Source of the DNA: Dolomedes plantarius
Taxonomy: Eukaryota; Arthropoda; Arachnida; Araneae; Dolomedidae
NCBI GenBank assembly: GCA_907164885.2
Contig: OU015490.1
Span: 209,025,103-209,089,102 of the forward strand
Direction: 5' to 3'
DNA: 64,000 bases
Below, in pieces: positions 14,571 through 28,809 of this stretch. The notes beneath the pieces are model-generated. The model did not search any database and was not told the DNA's origin. It saw only the letters and a program-made list of their open reading frames with translations. Position 1 is the first letter of the stretch; every line of letters starts with the position of its first letter. The translations under genes and the position numbers were made by a program.

Positions 14571-16186
14571 TCAAAATAATTGAGCTTTCAAACACATAAC
14601 AAAGAATTTCAATAAAAAGAGAATCTCAGTGTAGTCGTTTAAAATTTGTTTGCCACAGTTAAATTCTAAATCTTTCTACGCTTAAATTCTAGATAATATT
14701 ACCCTCATTTTCCCAATTATTTTATTTATTATTCTCAGGATTACAGCTGAAGGTATTTTGTGAAAAAGTAGCCATAAAATGGAACCTAATTTTGAATCAG
14801 AAGGATGGATGGAAGATATCATGTAATGTTACATTATTTTTGAATCTTAGTTATATTAGACAAAAATTTTTACCATGTAATTTTATACTTATGCATTTTT
14901 ATGGTGTGACAGTAAAAAGTCCATTCGTTGCGCTTTAAAAAGCTTTTATATACAAATTAACTTTATAGCTAACGTATAAAATAGCTTCTAACAAGTTTTT
15001 GAAGTCCTTAAAATGTAAGGATTGATATCTATGAGACATTTAACAGGATTTAATATGTTTTCGCTTTTTGCATAGTAGAAAAGGCTTAATGTCTTGGTGG
15101 CTTATTACCAAAGGACATTTTAACCATTGAAAAGAACTGTGCTTTAACTACTTCGAAAGCTATGTTACTTTACAGAAACAGATTATATGTCTATGGCTTG
15201 AATTCAGTGTTACATATCTATTTTAATGGCGATTAATTATATTTATATTTCTGGATGGTAAACTGTAGGAAGTGTGCGTTTTTTTATATTATTTCAACAC
15301 ATAACAGGAAATAATAGAGTAAGATAACAAACATAAGAGGGATAGTTTAAATTTCTTGTATTGACAGTTATATTTATTAGTGAATTCAAATGCATTTTTA
15401 TTTCTCATGATAAAAATTTAACTCATTACTTAAATGTAATGAAATTTCGACATAATCCTTAATGTTTACATAATAAATTATTTTGAAAAATAGAGGGATA
15501 AATTAGTTAAGCTCTAAGTTATATATATAATAGGATAATTAAATAATCTTAAATAATAAAAAGCTACAAATTATGTTTTATTTTATTTTTGACCTTTCAC
15601 CCTAATTCAAAATTCTTAAAACCCTAGCAGTATCTTCTATTTTATATTTCGCTGTTTCTCTCTACATTTTACATTTCAAATTTCTATTCTAAATATGTTT
15701 GTTTTATACCACCACAAACTCCACAACGCTCTGTTTTTTTTTTTTGTTTTTTTTGTAGTATCTCCGAATGTTCCCTTACTTTGCTATTCTTCTGCACCTG
15801 GCTCCATGTACTGTTTCTATATTTTATTCTCGAGGGCTGAAAACGAGGCGTTTCAGCCCGCTTTCAATCTTTCCACGTGTAGAAAAAAATGCTGGTGGAT
15901 GTCCCTTTTTATTTCGTTATATGATTTTGGGTAGCACAGTGTATAGAAAAAGACATATAATTTGTAATATCGCTTTGGAAACTCACTGCTTATGTCTTAT
16001 TTACTCATTTAGGGGCTTACATATGAGTAGATGAGATATGTTTTTCTTGGTTACTAATCTCTAGTACTAACCTATACAATTGATCTCCATATCTATGTAT
16101 GTCTATGTATGTCTAAGTATGTCTGTATGTCTATGTATGTACCTCTCTCTTTATAATATATGTAGACAAACACGCATATATATATG

Positions 16187-16190
<4 letters not shown>
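14571..16190. other. No recognisable gene
   Basis: AT-rich DNA with T runs at 15735-15755 and short GTCT/ATGT repeats at 16095-16140. No frame with a motif. Confidence 0.5.
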
Positions 16191-16268
<78 letters not shown>

Positions 16269-16272
16269 TATA
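16191..16272. repeat. (TA)n microsatellite
   Basis: TA alternation with a few GTA/CATA interruptions at the edges. Confidence 0.95.
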
Positions 16273-16544
16273 TACACACATTGAAACGTGTCGAAACGTC
16301 AGGGAAACTGCAACCCCTTTAAATAGCCAATGTGTTGCAAGAAACCACTTTTCGACGGCCACATTTCTATCGGGACCATGACTGGCCGCCATACAGAATT
16401 TTCAACATAGTACATATACACGAAAAAGTGGCGTTTCTTTTTTATTCGCAAACGGCCATCCAGGTTTTATGAAATAGCTTGCCCACTTTAAGAGCTGATG
16501 TCGATTGTAGTTACATTGTGAGGCAATTGTTGGATCATAAGGAA

Positions 16545-17008
16545 ATTGTGCGTCAATGGCTCCCGTCTCACTGTGGTATAAACGGGGAACGAGAAAGCTG
16601 ATGAGTTTGCAAAGAGAGCCAAATTTATCATACTATCCTCCCGTTGTGCAATTACTGAGAATTTCCAGTTCGTTATCCACTTTAAAATTAAAGAAGTACG
16701 CAAAATCAAGCAAAAAAAAAAAAAAAAAAAAAAAAAAATCAGTCATAAAGTTTGGCGAGAAGAGTGTGCTTGAACTTCGTGAATTCCCTAGAGATCGAGC
16801 GATTCCGGCTTTCAGATTGGCGAAAGATTGGTTTCCCGTTTATCATTACCGATTTGGAACTCTGGACAGTCCCCTGTGTCCCCTGGGTAGCAGTGGTGAA
16901 CTGATGACGAAGGCTGATCACCTCCCTGCTTGCTCCGCCCTGTCTGGACGAATTTTTTACCCCAGTTACTGGCAGGCAAGACTCCCAATCTGCAGCATCC
17001 TGATTTAA
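16545..17008 (+). pseudogene. LINE RNase H / 3'-end coding remnant
   Basis: Codons near 16548-16625 read QWLPSHCGING and, after a frameshift, EKADEFAKRA. This is the arthropod LINE RNase H signature (WVPSHxGIxGNExADxxAK). After a pure run of 27 As at 16712-16738, the frame gives REFPRDRAIPAFRL, YRFGTLDSPLCPL and DHLPACSAL, the zinc-finger-like tail that follows RNase H in Jockey/R1-type elements. The frame then ends at a stop at 17008. Frameshifts and the A run mean it is dead; the reverse transcriptase is absent. Confidence 0.7.
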
Positions 17009-17170
17009 TTTTAGCTTAAGTCTTAACTTTTTAACTATTTAAAACTTCGGTGTTTTATTGTGTCAATTGAACCTTCTGTTTTTAAGTTTGTATACCTCGT
17101 GATTGTAGTCTTTTGTGCCTTTCCCTGCGCATTTTGGCTAAGGAACAATTATCCTAAGTTCTACCGTAGA

Positions 17171-17171
<1 letters not shown>

Positions 17172-17209
<38 letters not shown>
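17172..17209. repeat. (TA)n microsatellite
   Basis: 38 bases of TA alternation leading into ACACA and the left end of the Tc1 element. Confidence 0.95.
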
Positions 17210-17210
<1 letters not shown>

Positions 17211-17215
<5 letters not shown>

Positions 17216-18481
17216 GGTGGTTATCACAATAATGGAAACACTTATCAATATTAGTGGTGTTTATGAATGTGCTTCCTATATCTTAAAAAACACGTCTGGC
17301 GACCGGTATTTTTTATATAATATAGTGTATATATTATCGTATTGTCAGGTAGCAGTAATGAAGCTAAGGGCATCGCGCTTTTGGGGGGAACAACGTAAAA
17401 TGCCAAACCTTGCGGACCTTGCAAAAAGGGCAAATTATTGGAGCACGTTTAAATTTGAGTATCTGTTACTGCAATCCCCATGCTAATGGGTGTTTTGAGC
17501 TATGGTATCGAGAGTCATAATAGCATACCGAGTGCACGAAAAAACATCCTTTGCCAACCGGGATAGTGGACGAAAGGGAGAGCTGAATGAAAAAGACGTC
17601 GGAGGTATTGAAGCGGATTGTGACATGAAGAAAGAAAACAAATGCCATCAAAATGACCGAAGAGCTCAATCTGCATCTGCATGTTCCGGTATCAACCATT
17701 AGAGGTAGAAGAAAACTTCACAAACAAAGCATTTACGGCAGAGTAGCTATTCCCAAGCCACTAGTAATAGATGTCAATACAAAATATCGTCCACAATGGT
17801 GCCACGAGCACAAATCCTGGTCTAGTAATATGTCTAAAAACATAATTTAGTCCGACGAATCATTGTTCACGTTGTTCCTCGCAACAGGACGTGCGTATGT
17901 CTGGAAAACACCTACTGAAGCGTAGGATTCTTGGCTGTGTCATCTAAATTGTCATTCATGGAGGTAGATCTATCAGGGTTTGGGATGGCATGTGATGGTT
18001 TTCTTCAGGCCCTATTGAAACCCTAAAAAAGATTGTATCTGAAGGACTATGTCGAAATTTTAGCTCACTAGTCCATCCTATGGTACAAACATTATTTATT
18101 GCAGCAGATGGCGTTCTCTGGTATGATAATCCCCGTATACATACAACTAAATCTATCAAGTATTTTTTTGAAGAACATGAAAAGAAAGTCAAATATCTTA
18201 TCTTGCCCTGTACAATCCCAACGACTATATATCATCCAACCATTGTGATTTGTAGAAGCGGATAGAGCCAGGTATCGATATCCACCACAGCATCTGTATA
18301 GGAACTTTCATGACTTTTTCCTGAAGAATGGTATAATATATTCTTAACCACTATTCATGACTTGTATAATCCTATTCCAAGGTCAATCAGGTGGTTTTAC
18401 GTGACAAAGGTTATCCTGCGCCGTATTGATAAAGGTTTTCATGATGTTTCTTAGTTTTTCCATTATATTGATAACCACCTG

Positions 18482-18485
<4 letters not shown>
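17211..18485 (+). mobile_element. Tc1-like transposon, full length, decayed
   Basis: The ends ACAGGTGGTTATCA and TGATAACCACCTGT are inverted repeats of at least 28 bp with few mismatches. (TA)n tracts flank both ends. The interior carries a broken Tc1 transposase. The 88-bp relic at 3175 is the same family. Confidence 0.85.
17501..18290 (+). pseudogene. Tc1 transposase pseudogene
   Basis: Recognisable order in shifting frames: STIRGRRKLHKQSIYGRVAI (end of the second HTH), QWCHEHKSW, a stop, then SDES (first catalytic aspartate), GRAYVWKTPTEA, and near 18120-18200 a DNPRIHTTKSIKYFFEEH stretch that corresponds to the second aspartate region. Several stops and frameshifts rule out activity. Confidence 0.75.

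Positions 18486-18534
<49 letters not shown>
18485..18534. repeat. (TA)n microsatellite between two transposons
   Basis: 50 bases of TA shared by the right end of the Tc1 element and the left end of the mariner relative. Confidence 0.95.
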
Positions 18535-20531
<1,997 letters not shown>

Positions 20532-20644
20532 GAGAGACAAAGACTTATTGCACATCCATATTTTCAAGAATATAATATTTACAAAGGAAGTAGTGCCTGG
20601 TACTTTATGAAGCGGAATCATGTATGTTTTATTTCAGGTTGACA

Positions 20645-20872
20645 ATGTCTTGCAATCTTCCTCCTATGGTTTACTCCGCCCCCACGAAGGAGGAAACCAT
20701 TGAACTAGATTTCGGGGAGAGTAAACAACCTTCAGTCAGACGGAAGACTAGGCTTAAAAGAGATGAAAAGGATGAAAATCACAAGTATTCCAAATGGGCT
20801 TTTCTTCCAGATCTGTTATTAGAGGATATATTTTCTAGGCTGACAATAAGGGAGCGCTATTACGCTTCTCAG
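20645..20872 (+). CDS. F-box gene, coding exon 1 (residues 1-76)
   Basis: An acceptor (TTTATTTCAG, ending at 20638) lies 6 bases before the ATG at 20645, so at least one untranslated exon lies upstream. I chose this ATG because an in-frame ATG at 20624 falls before the acceptor, in intron sequence. Residues 32-43 are basic (RRKTRLKRDEK). The F-box begins at residues 51-76 with WAFLPDLLLEDIFSRLTIRE, matching the F-box consensus LPxxLLxxIFxxL, and is completed by exon 2. The F-box binds SKP1 and links the protein to cullin-1. The donor CAG|GTAAGG follows codon 76. No promoter can be assigned: the sequence directly upstream is microsatellite and transposon. Confidence 0.87.
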
Positions 20873-21833
20873 GTAAGGAAAACATATTTAATAATTCTCT
20901 CAAAACATATTCTGTATTTTGTTTGAAAACATCTTGAAAGGATTCTGTTTTTTTTTTTGTGATTATACGGGTTTATGGTATTTTTTTTTCAAAAATATCT
21001 CAAAATCCGGGGTTTTCCCTTGAAAGTTAAAAATATAGTCAAAATTGAATATTCATTTATCATTTTAAGCAAATAGTTATATATATGTAATTCTGTAATT
21101 ATGTAAATTAATTTATGTAAAATGTTACAAGTGGAGGTCATTTCGATTGAATCGCTATATATCGATCTCTTACGAACAATCCCAGAATTTTGATATTTTT
21201 TTTGTAATATCAAAGTTATGTTCAATAATCCCGAACTGGGAATCTTTTCAAAGTTCATGATCCATTTTAGTATTTTATTTTGAGTTCTTTCAGAAGTTAA
21301 TAGAGTAACAACAAGACATACACATCCTCTTAACCCTTCGGTAGGAAATTAATTATTTCCAGTGTTGTTGAAACATCTGCCTGGAATGCAGATATAGGTG
21401 CAATATTCTTTCTCATGTAATCCTAACAAGAAATTCAGTTGGTATTAGTGGTTTATTGCATTTCATTCGTAACCATGATCGTCAAACCATTTCTCCTTAA
21501 TTAGCGACCAATTTCTATTGAATAGTACCAATTATCACAGGTTATATTATGTTTCGTTCTGTAGAGGCATCTAGTTAGTCAAACGAGTGATTGGATTCAG
21601 ATTTCCAAATGTCGTTACACTCGCGTAACAGTTTCTGTTTTGAAATACTAGCCAACACATATTGCTTTCTCTTTTGGAGTAGACGTTCATGGAACAACTA
21701 GCGCCACCTGTTCAACTTTTTAGACACAGAAATAACTGAAATATATACACGAACACATCTGTTTCCAGTTACTAACTTGTATATTTTATTTTGTATATAT
21801 TTTTTAAAAATATGTCAAGGTTTATTGGGACAA

Positions 21834-21835
<2 letters not shown>

Positions 21836-21915
<80 letters not shown>
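21836..21915. repeat. (TA)n microsatellite
   Basis: 80 bases of TA alternation, ending directly at the CAGGGTGTCC terminus of a mariner relative. Confidence 0.95.
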
Positions 21916-21918
<3 letters not shown>

Positions 21919-23608
21919 GGTGTCCATAATCAAACTTTACTACTTTAAATTTGCCTACAGTCGAATCTATTGTTCAGAAAGTTATGAAATTTTGTGTACC
22001 ACATATTGAAGTGATGGGAATTTGTTTGACCGAATAAAAAAATTAGTTCAAAATTTCACCACCAGAGGACGTTTTTGATGATTACACATTTAACCAACAT
22101 TTGCTATAGTTAAAAAAATGTATTACAAGAAGACATGTTCCATATGACGGCCATCATTTTCAGCTACCATTTGAAATCGTAAAATAGCATGTTCTACAGT
22201 TGACCGCAGTGTGTCCGGGGAAATGCTAAGAACATGTCATGAAATGCTGTCATTCAGATCAGGTATAGTTCTTGGTTTATCAAGACTGACTAGGTGTTTC
22301 ACATACACCCAAAGCCAAAAGTCGCATGGGTTGAGGTCTGGGAATCGGGGAGGCTACACATTAGGAAAGTGGCAGCTTATGACATCTTCTTCTGTAAAGT
22401 GGTTTTTGAGAGCGTTCTTAAGACGAAGGATAATGTGTGGAGGAGCTCCATACTGCATAAAAATTGTGCGTAAAAGGCACTGACGGTATTGCAGATCCGG
22501 AAAAATTTTTTTCAGTAACAAGGATGCATATCGCTCCCCGGTGACCGAGCATGTTTCTGGACCTCTAGGACTTAATTTCTCAAAGAAATACGAGCCGAGT
22601 ATAAAAAATGCAGACAATCCACACCACACGGTTACTTTCGGTGATTGCATCGGAACATCTAAGATTAAACACTGATTCTCTGGCTTTTAAATTCGGCCGT
22701 TGTGAGTATTTACCGAGCCGTCCAAATAAAAGTGTGCTTCGTCTGTCCAGAGAATATTCCAAGGTCATTCTGCATCAACCTCAAAGCGAGCAAGAAACTG
22801 TAGTGAGAACCGCTGTCGAGTCTCGAAATCATGTGTAAGCAACCTCTGGACAAATTGACGCTTGTACGGATAATACCGGAGGATATTCCGCATGACCTTC
22901 TGGATAGTTGAACGGGGCAGATCAAATGCTTCTGCCCACGACGGACACTGGTACTAGACTGTTCATTGGAAGCTTTATCCTCCTCCACCAGAAACGCAAC
23001 CCTCTCTACAGCTTCTGCTTAAGCATGTTACCCTCCTCTTCCTGAACGAATGTTAAAAGAACCAGTTTCTTCAAATTTGGCCACAATAAATCGAATACCT
23101 TTAACAGTCAATGGACCTTTTCGTATCCCCTTCAAACTCCGGAATTTTCGTAGAGCAACTAGTGCTGAATTATCGTGTTATTAAAACAATTTTACTAACA
23201 AAGCTCGATCTGGTAATCGTAACGATGACATTCTGATAAGCAATAGCAAGCACGCTGAAAACAAACTCTCCATGGGAGTGTCTACGTTTTATAACAGCTT
23301 ATGCTCTAAGTCGACTAAAGTTAATTTTCATATTTGTTTCTTCTTTGTTCCTTCAAATCTTTTGTTCGAAAATTAGTTATCGAACAAGCTTCCGATCGAC
23401 TTTGAAAATCAATTTAAAGACTGTAAAATTTAATGAGTATGAGTTATTGTGTTAGAGTGATCTATGGATAAAAAGCTTGGGAAATTTTAAGTAAAGAAAG
23501 AGTCATAAATGAGTAATTCATCAAAAACGCCCTATAGTGGTGAAATTTTGAAATAATTTTTTTATTCGCTCAAACTAATTCCAATCCTGTCAATCTGTCC
23601 ACACGCAA
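21916..23608 (-). mobile_element. Mariner-related transposon with long TIRs, decayed, right terminus lost
   Basis: The left end CAGGGTGTCCATAATC abuts (TA)n. The inner TIR, including CGAATAAAAAAATTA, AAAATTTCACCAC and CGTTTTTGATGA, returns inverted at 23515-23605. Similarity stops near 23608, so roughly the outer 100 bp of the right TIR are missing. It is related in design to the element at 18536, but the sequence is different. Confidence 0.8.
22130..23231 (-). pseudogene. DUF4817/DDE transposase pseudogene
   Basis: From an ATG near 23231, minus-strand codons give MSSLRLPDRALLVKLF, then two stops, then GIRFIVAKFEETGSF (HTH domain). Further on come a shifted LARFE-like stretch, the TDEAHFY-like region, SPKVTVWCGLSAFFILG and TIFMQYGAPPH, in which the second catalytic aspartate is tyrosine. 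HFPNV is followed by TAG, then PPRFPDLNPCDFW with the third aspartate. Multiple stops and frameshifts make it inactive. Confidence 0.8.
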
Positions 23609-24058
23609 TCGCACATACGTCATCTACAAATCAAACGTCGCTAGTACCGCCATCCAGTGGCATTCGCTTTCACTACAATTTTGTTAATGTTATTGATACT
23701 ACAACTTTATACATATATAACCGTTTACATTTGTGGACCATACTGCAGTAATACACCGAACTGTTATATATTTATTAAAGTGATTATATAGAGTGAAGGA
23801 TATTAAAATATAAGATTACACAACATATTGGAATATTTCACATTCCATTTACGTCTTGCACCCCTAAAAGAGAATTGTATAAATATATTGTTAAATTATA
23901 CGTGTTAATGATATAAAGGTTTTTATAACTTAACAATCTCTTAGATGGACACTACACTCATCTCAGAGTGCGCATGTATTTGTCTCTCATTTCACGACTA
24001 CACTTAAATATCAATATTCAGCAAATATTTCTATGCAAAATACTGCATACAAAGTGAA

Positions 24059-24062
<4 letters not shown>
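23609..24062. other. Intronic sequence without recognisable feature
   Basis: AT-rich with mixed composition; no open frame, repeat or terminus seen. Confidence 0.4.
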
Positions 24063-24110
<48 letters not shown>

Positions 24111-24132
24111 GTATATATATATATATATATAT
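24063..24132. repeat. (CA)n then (TA)n microsatellite
   Basis: About 42 bases of CA followed by ATATATATGTA and 20 bases of TA. Confidence 0.95.
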
Positions 24133-24680
24133 AAATTTTCTGTACAAACAATATGTTACCCTGCCGCGTGATGTCTTTTTTCCATCCTTTGTTGATGCCG
24201 AGCAACATTCTTTCAGTATTTTACAAATTTGCGATCGATCTTTTCTTTTCATTCCCATACAGGTGTTTTGTATTGGTTTTCCATTTTTCCCTTCTGTAAT
24301 CTTCCCGTCTGTTCATAGTAAAAATGTTGAAAATAAAACAAAAATATGCATTGTTGGAGAACAGGTAACAGGTTGTATAATTACAAGCTTCAGGTTTTGA
24401 GAACGTATTTCTAAAATTATAACTACAGAGGCCGCAGAGTTAAATTATCCATGTCTCCTCACCCAATAACAACCTGCAGCTCAGTATAGTATTCATTTAA
24501 GCTTTATGCGAAAGTGTTGAATACGGTAGGTGTTGTTTTGGTTATATATCTTACTATAGAGAAAATTTCATCTTTTGTTGTTTTGAAATTTTAGTAATCA
24601 AATAGTAAGACATTGTGTTGCAACGGTCCAACAAATGCATTTATTTAAAAATGAAAGGCGTCTGCTAAATGGAAATGTTT

Positions 24681-25387
24681 TTAAGGGGGGTCCAGGACAC
24701 AAAATTGTTCGAATTTTCGAAAAAAAAAATTTTGCATTAAAAATTGCTGTGTTCTTTTACGCTTAAAATGACGTTTAAATAATGTTTCTATCTTAATTAG
24801 AACAGGAGAAATTATTATTTTTTTTGGTGACATTCTGATAGTAGCCAATGATTGTTTAAACCTCTAAGTGCGTTTTTCTGTATGATGGTTTTTTTCCCTA
24901 TTTCTCGTCTTTAAATTGTTGTAAGTCAAGAACCGTTAAAGACAAATGGTTGAAACTTATAACATGTCTTTTTTAACTAATTTACTTTAATTTTAATTAA
25001 GCAAATTTGAAAAAAAATATTTAATTTTTAAAATATGATTTTTTAAAGAATAAGTTGCATATTTTTTCAGTAATATTTCATCTAAATATTTTAATTTTTT
25101 TTTAATTAATATTTTAAAAAATCGTGAAACAAAATTAAAACTTATATATTTCTGTTTAATTAATTGAAAAAAATTTAAATTCGACAAATAATATTTCGAG
25201 TTATAACGATTTTAAATTACCCCACTTTTATTAAAAATTAAAAATTAAAAATTTTTTTAAAAACATTTTGAGAAGTTTTATGAAGTGATTTTGTTTACAA
25301 ATTATATGGTTAACCATCACAAAAAATTCAAAATTTTAACTCAATAAATTTAAAAAAAAATTTTAAATGTGTCCCAGACCCTCTTAA
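24681..25387. mobile_element. piggyBac-type MITE, 707 bp with TTAA target duplication
   Basis: TTAA at 24681-24684 and 25384-25387 flank imperfect inverted repeats: GGGGGGTCCAGGACACA on the left and TGTGTCCCAGACCCTC on the right. The interior is extremely AT-rich, with long A and T runs and no coding sequence. TTAA duplication and absence of a gene point to a non-autonomous piggyBac element. Confidence 0.75.
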
Positions 25388-26336
25388 AGAAGGTAAAATA
25401 TTCGAATATTCAAAAGCTTTCAGACTTAAATATGCATAAATAAAACGTGAAATAGAAAAATATTTTTAAGGCAATAACGTCTTATTATTTCCTTATTAAA
25501 ATTAATGCATATAATGTTTTAAATTATTGTAGACGTTTTTATAAGTGTAAAAAATAATTTATACTCTACAGTATTTATTGTACCCGCCTACTATGAAATG
25601 GATGTTTTAGAGCAAAATTTCGAAATTTGTTTATTGCTCTATTTCTCAAAGGCCAATATTTTTCGAATCAAAAACTGCTTTATAATTATTCGTACAACCC
25701 TTGTATGAGAATTTATGGCCAATTTAATAAACCGAAACGGTATTAAAAAAACCGGAATTAGCATCTTTAAATGCATTTTTTCGAAAACTAATTTTTCAGT
25801 TTATTTTGTAAATGAGAAAGCTAATGTTTTAAAAAATGTTCAACTTATTTTAAGGAAATTCTGCAACAGTGTTTTACATATTACAAACTATGTTTTCACC
25901 TAAAAGTTAAGCTATATGTGTCACTTTAATAAATCTACAGGTACTTTCACTTATAAAAAAATGTTTTTTAAATGTGTTTTTACACTTTTTCATATATTTC
26001 AGTGATTTTTGGAAATATTGTTAAAACTTTTACACTAAACTTTTTCACAACACAGTTAAGTGTCAGAGTAGAATATATTATAAAGGCAATTAAGATAAAT
26101 TTAGTTGAATTGACTGTAGGTCCCTCGAGTTAGCACTAAATTGTACGAAAAATGTATAAAAAAATTCCCTATATTTTAAAATTTTATGACATTTTTACCA
26201 AAAATTATATTTATTTACGTGATTTTAAATCACATTGAAACGAAAAGCATATGCATTTAATCAGTACTGTACATTTTTAAAAAAATGTTGTCCAAATATA
26301 CGCAGATAACTTATTATCTATATATTACATACTGTT
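25388..26336. other. Intronic AT-rich sequence, no gene
   Basis: Open frames of about 60 codons exist but are rich in K, N, F and I, as expected from AT-rich noise. Confidence 0.45.
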
Positions 26337-26398
26337 ATACTATATGTATATACTATATACTATATCTATATACTATATCGATATACTATATAATGTTA
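26337..26398. repeat. Short TATACTATA-type tandem repeat
   Basis: Five to six imperfect 9-13-base units of ATATACTAT lie directly before the 5' end of the Helitron. Confidence 0.75.
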
Positions 26399-27124
26399 TC
26401 TATATACTATAATACAGTTCCGTAACGGACTGACTGACTGACAGATAACGCACAGACCAAACAGCGGGACGTAAAGGGTTGAAATTTTGCATGGCGATTC
26501 TTCTTATAGTGTAGGGGTGCACTAAGAAAGATTTTTGAAAAATTCCTCTTAGATATTTTAAAATTAAATTTTTAAGCATTCTTTTTAAAATTATTTAAAG
26601 TTTGCATTTAAAATAATACTATGAGGCTTATAAAATTTATATAACGAAAAAAATCATAATACTTCCTTTAAAATGAAATCTTTTTCGAATCTTTGGCTCC
26701 ATTTTCTGACGCTTGGTGAATTTTTAAAGATTAATTTTTAGACTTTAATTTATTAAATGCTGATCACGTGGTTTCTTTTCTTTTTGTGATACTTTAAACT
26801 GATTTTGCGTCACGTGCATAACAATGAAATAAATTGACGATTTTTTTCTTTGCTAATGCGGCAGACGATTGCTGGACATTATACATAAAAATATTAAAAT
26901 ACAGTAAAAAAAAAAAAAAAGGTTCCCCAAACTGCACTATATTATTTAGTATGTTCTATTAGATTTAAATTCAACATTTTCTTCTACAATATTTTGTCTA
27001 AAAAATATCCGTTACGATTTTATTATAAATATTTTTTTTTCCTTTTTTTAGGCATTTATTGTATACATTGACCGTTGTATTTAATTTGAATGCACTCCGT
27101 AGCGAAGCACGGGTATTCAGCTAG
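26399..27124 (+). mobile_element. Non-autonomous Helitron, 726 bp
   Basis: It starts TCTATATACTATAATACAG and ends with a hairpin (CCGTAGCGAAGCACGG, 6-bp stem with a bulge and a GAA loop), then GGTATTCAG and CTAG. The flanking bases are A on the left and T on the right, the A/T insertion site of Helitrons, with no target duplication. The body matches the Helitrons at 50843-51665 and 51676-52408 along most of its length. No Rep-helicase gene is present. Confidence 0.8.
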
Positions 27125-27638
27125 TATTTTATAAATATTATATGAATGATACCTCAAGGTATCACTGTCTAGAATATCATCAAGATTATCTCAAAATCTT
27201 TAATTTTTGCGCCTTGTTTAAATGAGGTGCAAACAGGGATCTCAACTTGAAAATCTTCGCTATAACTTGAAAAGAACTTGGCTGAGCTTCCATTTCATGT
27301 ATAAACACAAATATTTCCTGGAATCATCTCCAGAAATTTATAGCGGCTTTTAGAAATGGAGCGCGCTTACATATACAACGTCTTTAAATAACTAGTGTAG
27401 CATAAGGTGACTACATACATATATGCGTCATGTAAACAGTTATACGGCTTTTTTTACCTGGATGACTCGCTGTGACAGCCTTGATATTGTGAAATAAAGG
27501 TAATTTTTAAATAACTTCTTAAAAATGCTAAAAGTTTAGTTCAAGTTACATATTTTACATTTATTTCCTTGATACTTCTTTTTACCTAATTCCTTTGTCA
27601 GATATAAAAATTCATTTTTCCCTTTATTCGTCTAACAA

Positions 27639-27928
<290 letters not shown>

Positions 27929-27929
<1 letters not shown>

Positions 27930-28693
27930 AGGGTGTTCAAATGAAAAGGTACGAAACGGCGTAACAACCGAACTAGTGGAAATTTGAATATGTCACTTTG
28001 GTATAACGTAGTGAGACATCTAGGGATGCGAATGTAGAGTCCGGCGTGGTTATACGCATGCACGGGCGCTCGCACATGACGCAGGAAAATAGCAGGCAGT
28101 TGTGTGTTCCGTCCAATTGACGTGGCGGTGCGTGTCAGAACATCATGGCGTTCACGTTGCAAAATTCGACCTCAGTAGGCTAGGTGATGCTTACCGTCTT
28201 TTTCGGCGTCCGAGGTCCGACACTCATCGAAATCCTCGAGCACGGAAAAACCATTAACAGTGACGTGTACTGTGAAACACTCCGTAGACTACGCATGTCC
28301 ATCAAGAGCAAACGCCCTGCTCTCTCGGGAGTGATTCTGCACCACAATAAAGCTCGTCCACACGTCTCCAGGGTCACACAAAGTGTACTGGTCAAGTTCA
28401 AGTGGGAGCAGCTTGGGCATCCACCCTACAGCCCGGACATGTCGCCCTGCGACTTCCATCGGTTTGGTCTGCTAAAAAACATCTCAAAGGGAATTGCTTC
28501 ATTTCGGACTACAAACTGAAAGACACAGAGGAGGACTGGCTCATGCCACAGCCACAGAAATGCTGGTAACAGGGAATCCTTAGATCGTGAAACAGTAGGA
28601 TAGTTGTGCTCAGGCCTCTGGTGATTACTTTTGAATAAAGACTTCAATTATACCTTCAGTGTCTTTTCGTACCTTTTCATTTGAACACCCCTT
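27929..28693 (+). mobile_element. Mariner (DD34D type), internally deleted
   Basis: Terminal inverted repeats AGGGTGTTCAAATGAAAAGG (left) and CCTTTTCATTTGAACACCCC (right). Both are preceded outward by the same TACACACACACA string and TA, so a (CA)5 tract is part of, or constantly next to, the ends. About 765 bp against 1.3 kb for an intact mariner: the 5' half of the gene is gone. Confidence 0.85.
28145..28519 (+). pseudogene. Mariner transposase C-terminal half
   Basis: Codons from 28184 read VFFGVRGPTLIEILEHGKTI, NSDVYCETLRRLR, then GVILHHNKARPH and HPPYSPDMSPCDF, the typical mariner order. The second catalytic aspartate is asparagine (HHN instead of HDN). The third lies 34 residues later, the DD34D spacing. 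The HTH domain and first aspartate are missing. A frameshift follows codon 28519. Confidence 0.85.
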
Positions 28694-28809
28694 GTGTGTG
28701 TGTATAAATAAATATATATATAATATTACTACCATTCTGCGTTTTTTTACCATATTTATTTGTCTTTTTTATCACTGGTAATATATCACTGTTTTTATCA
28801 CCCTTTATA

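Noticed and set aside
16556..17008. A single 150-codon gene with a poly-lysine tract
   Set aside because: The lysines come from a 27-base A run that fuses two LINE fragments. It is a remnant, not a gene.
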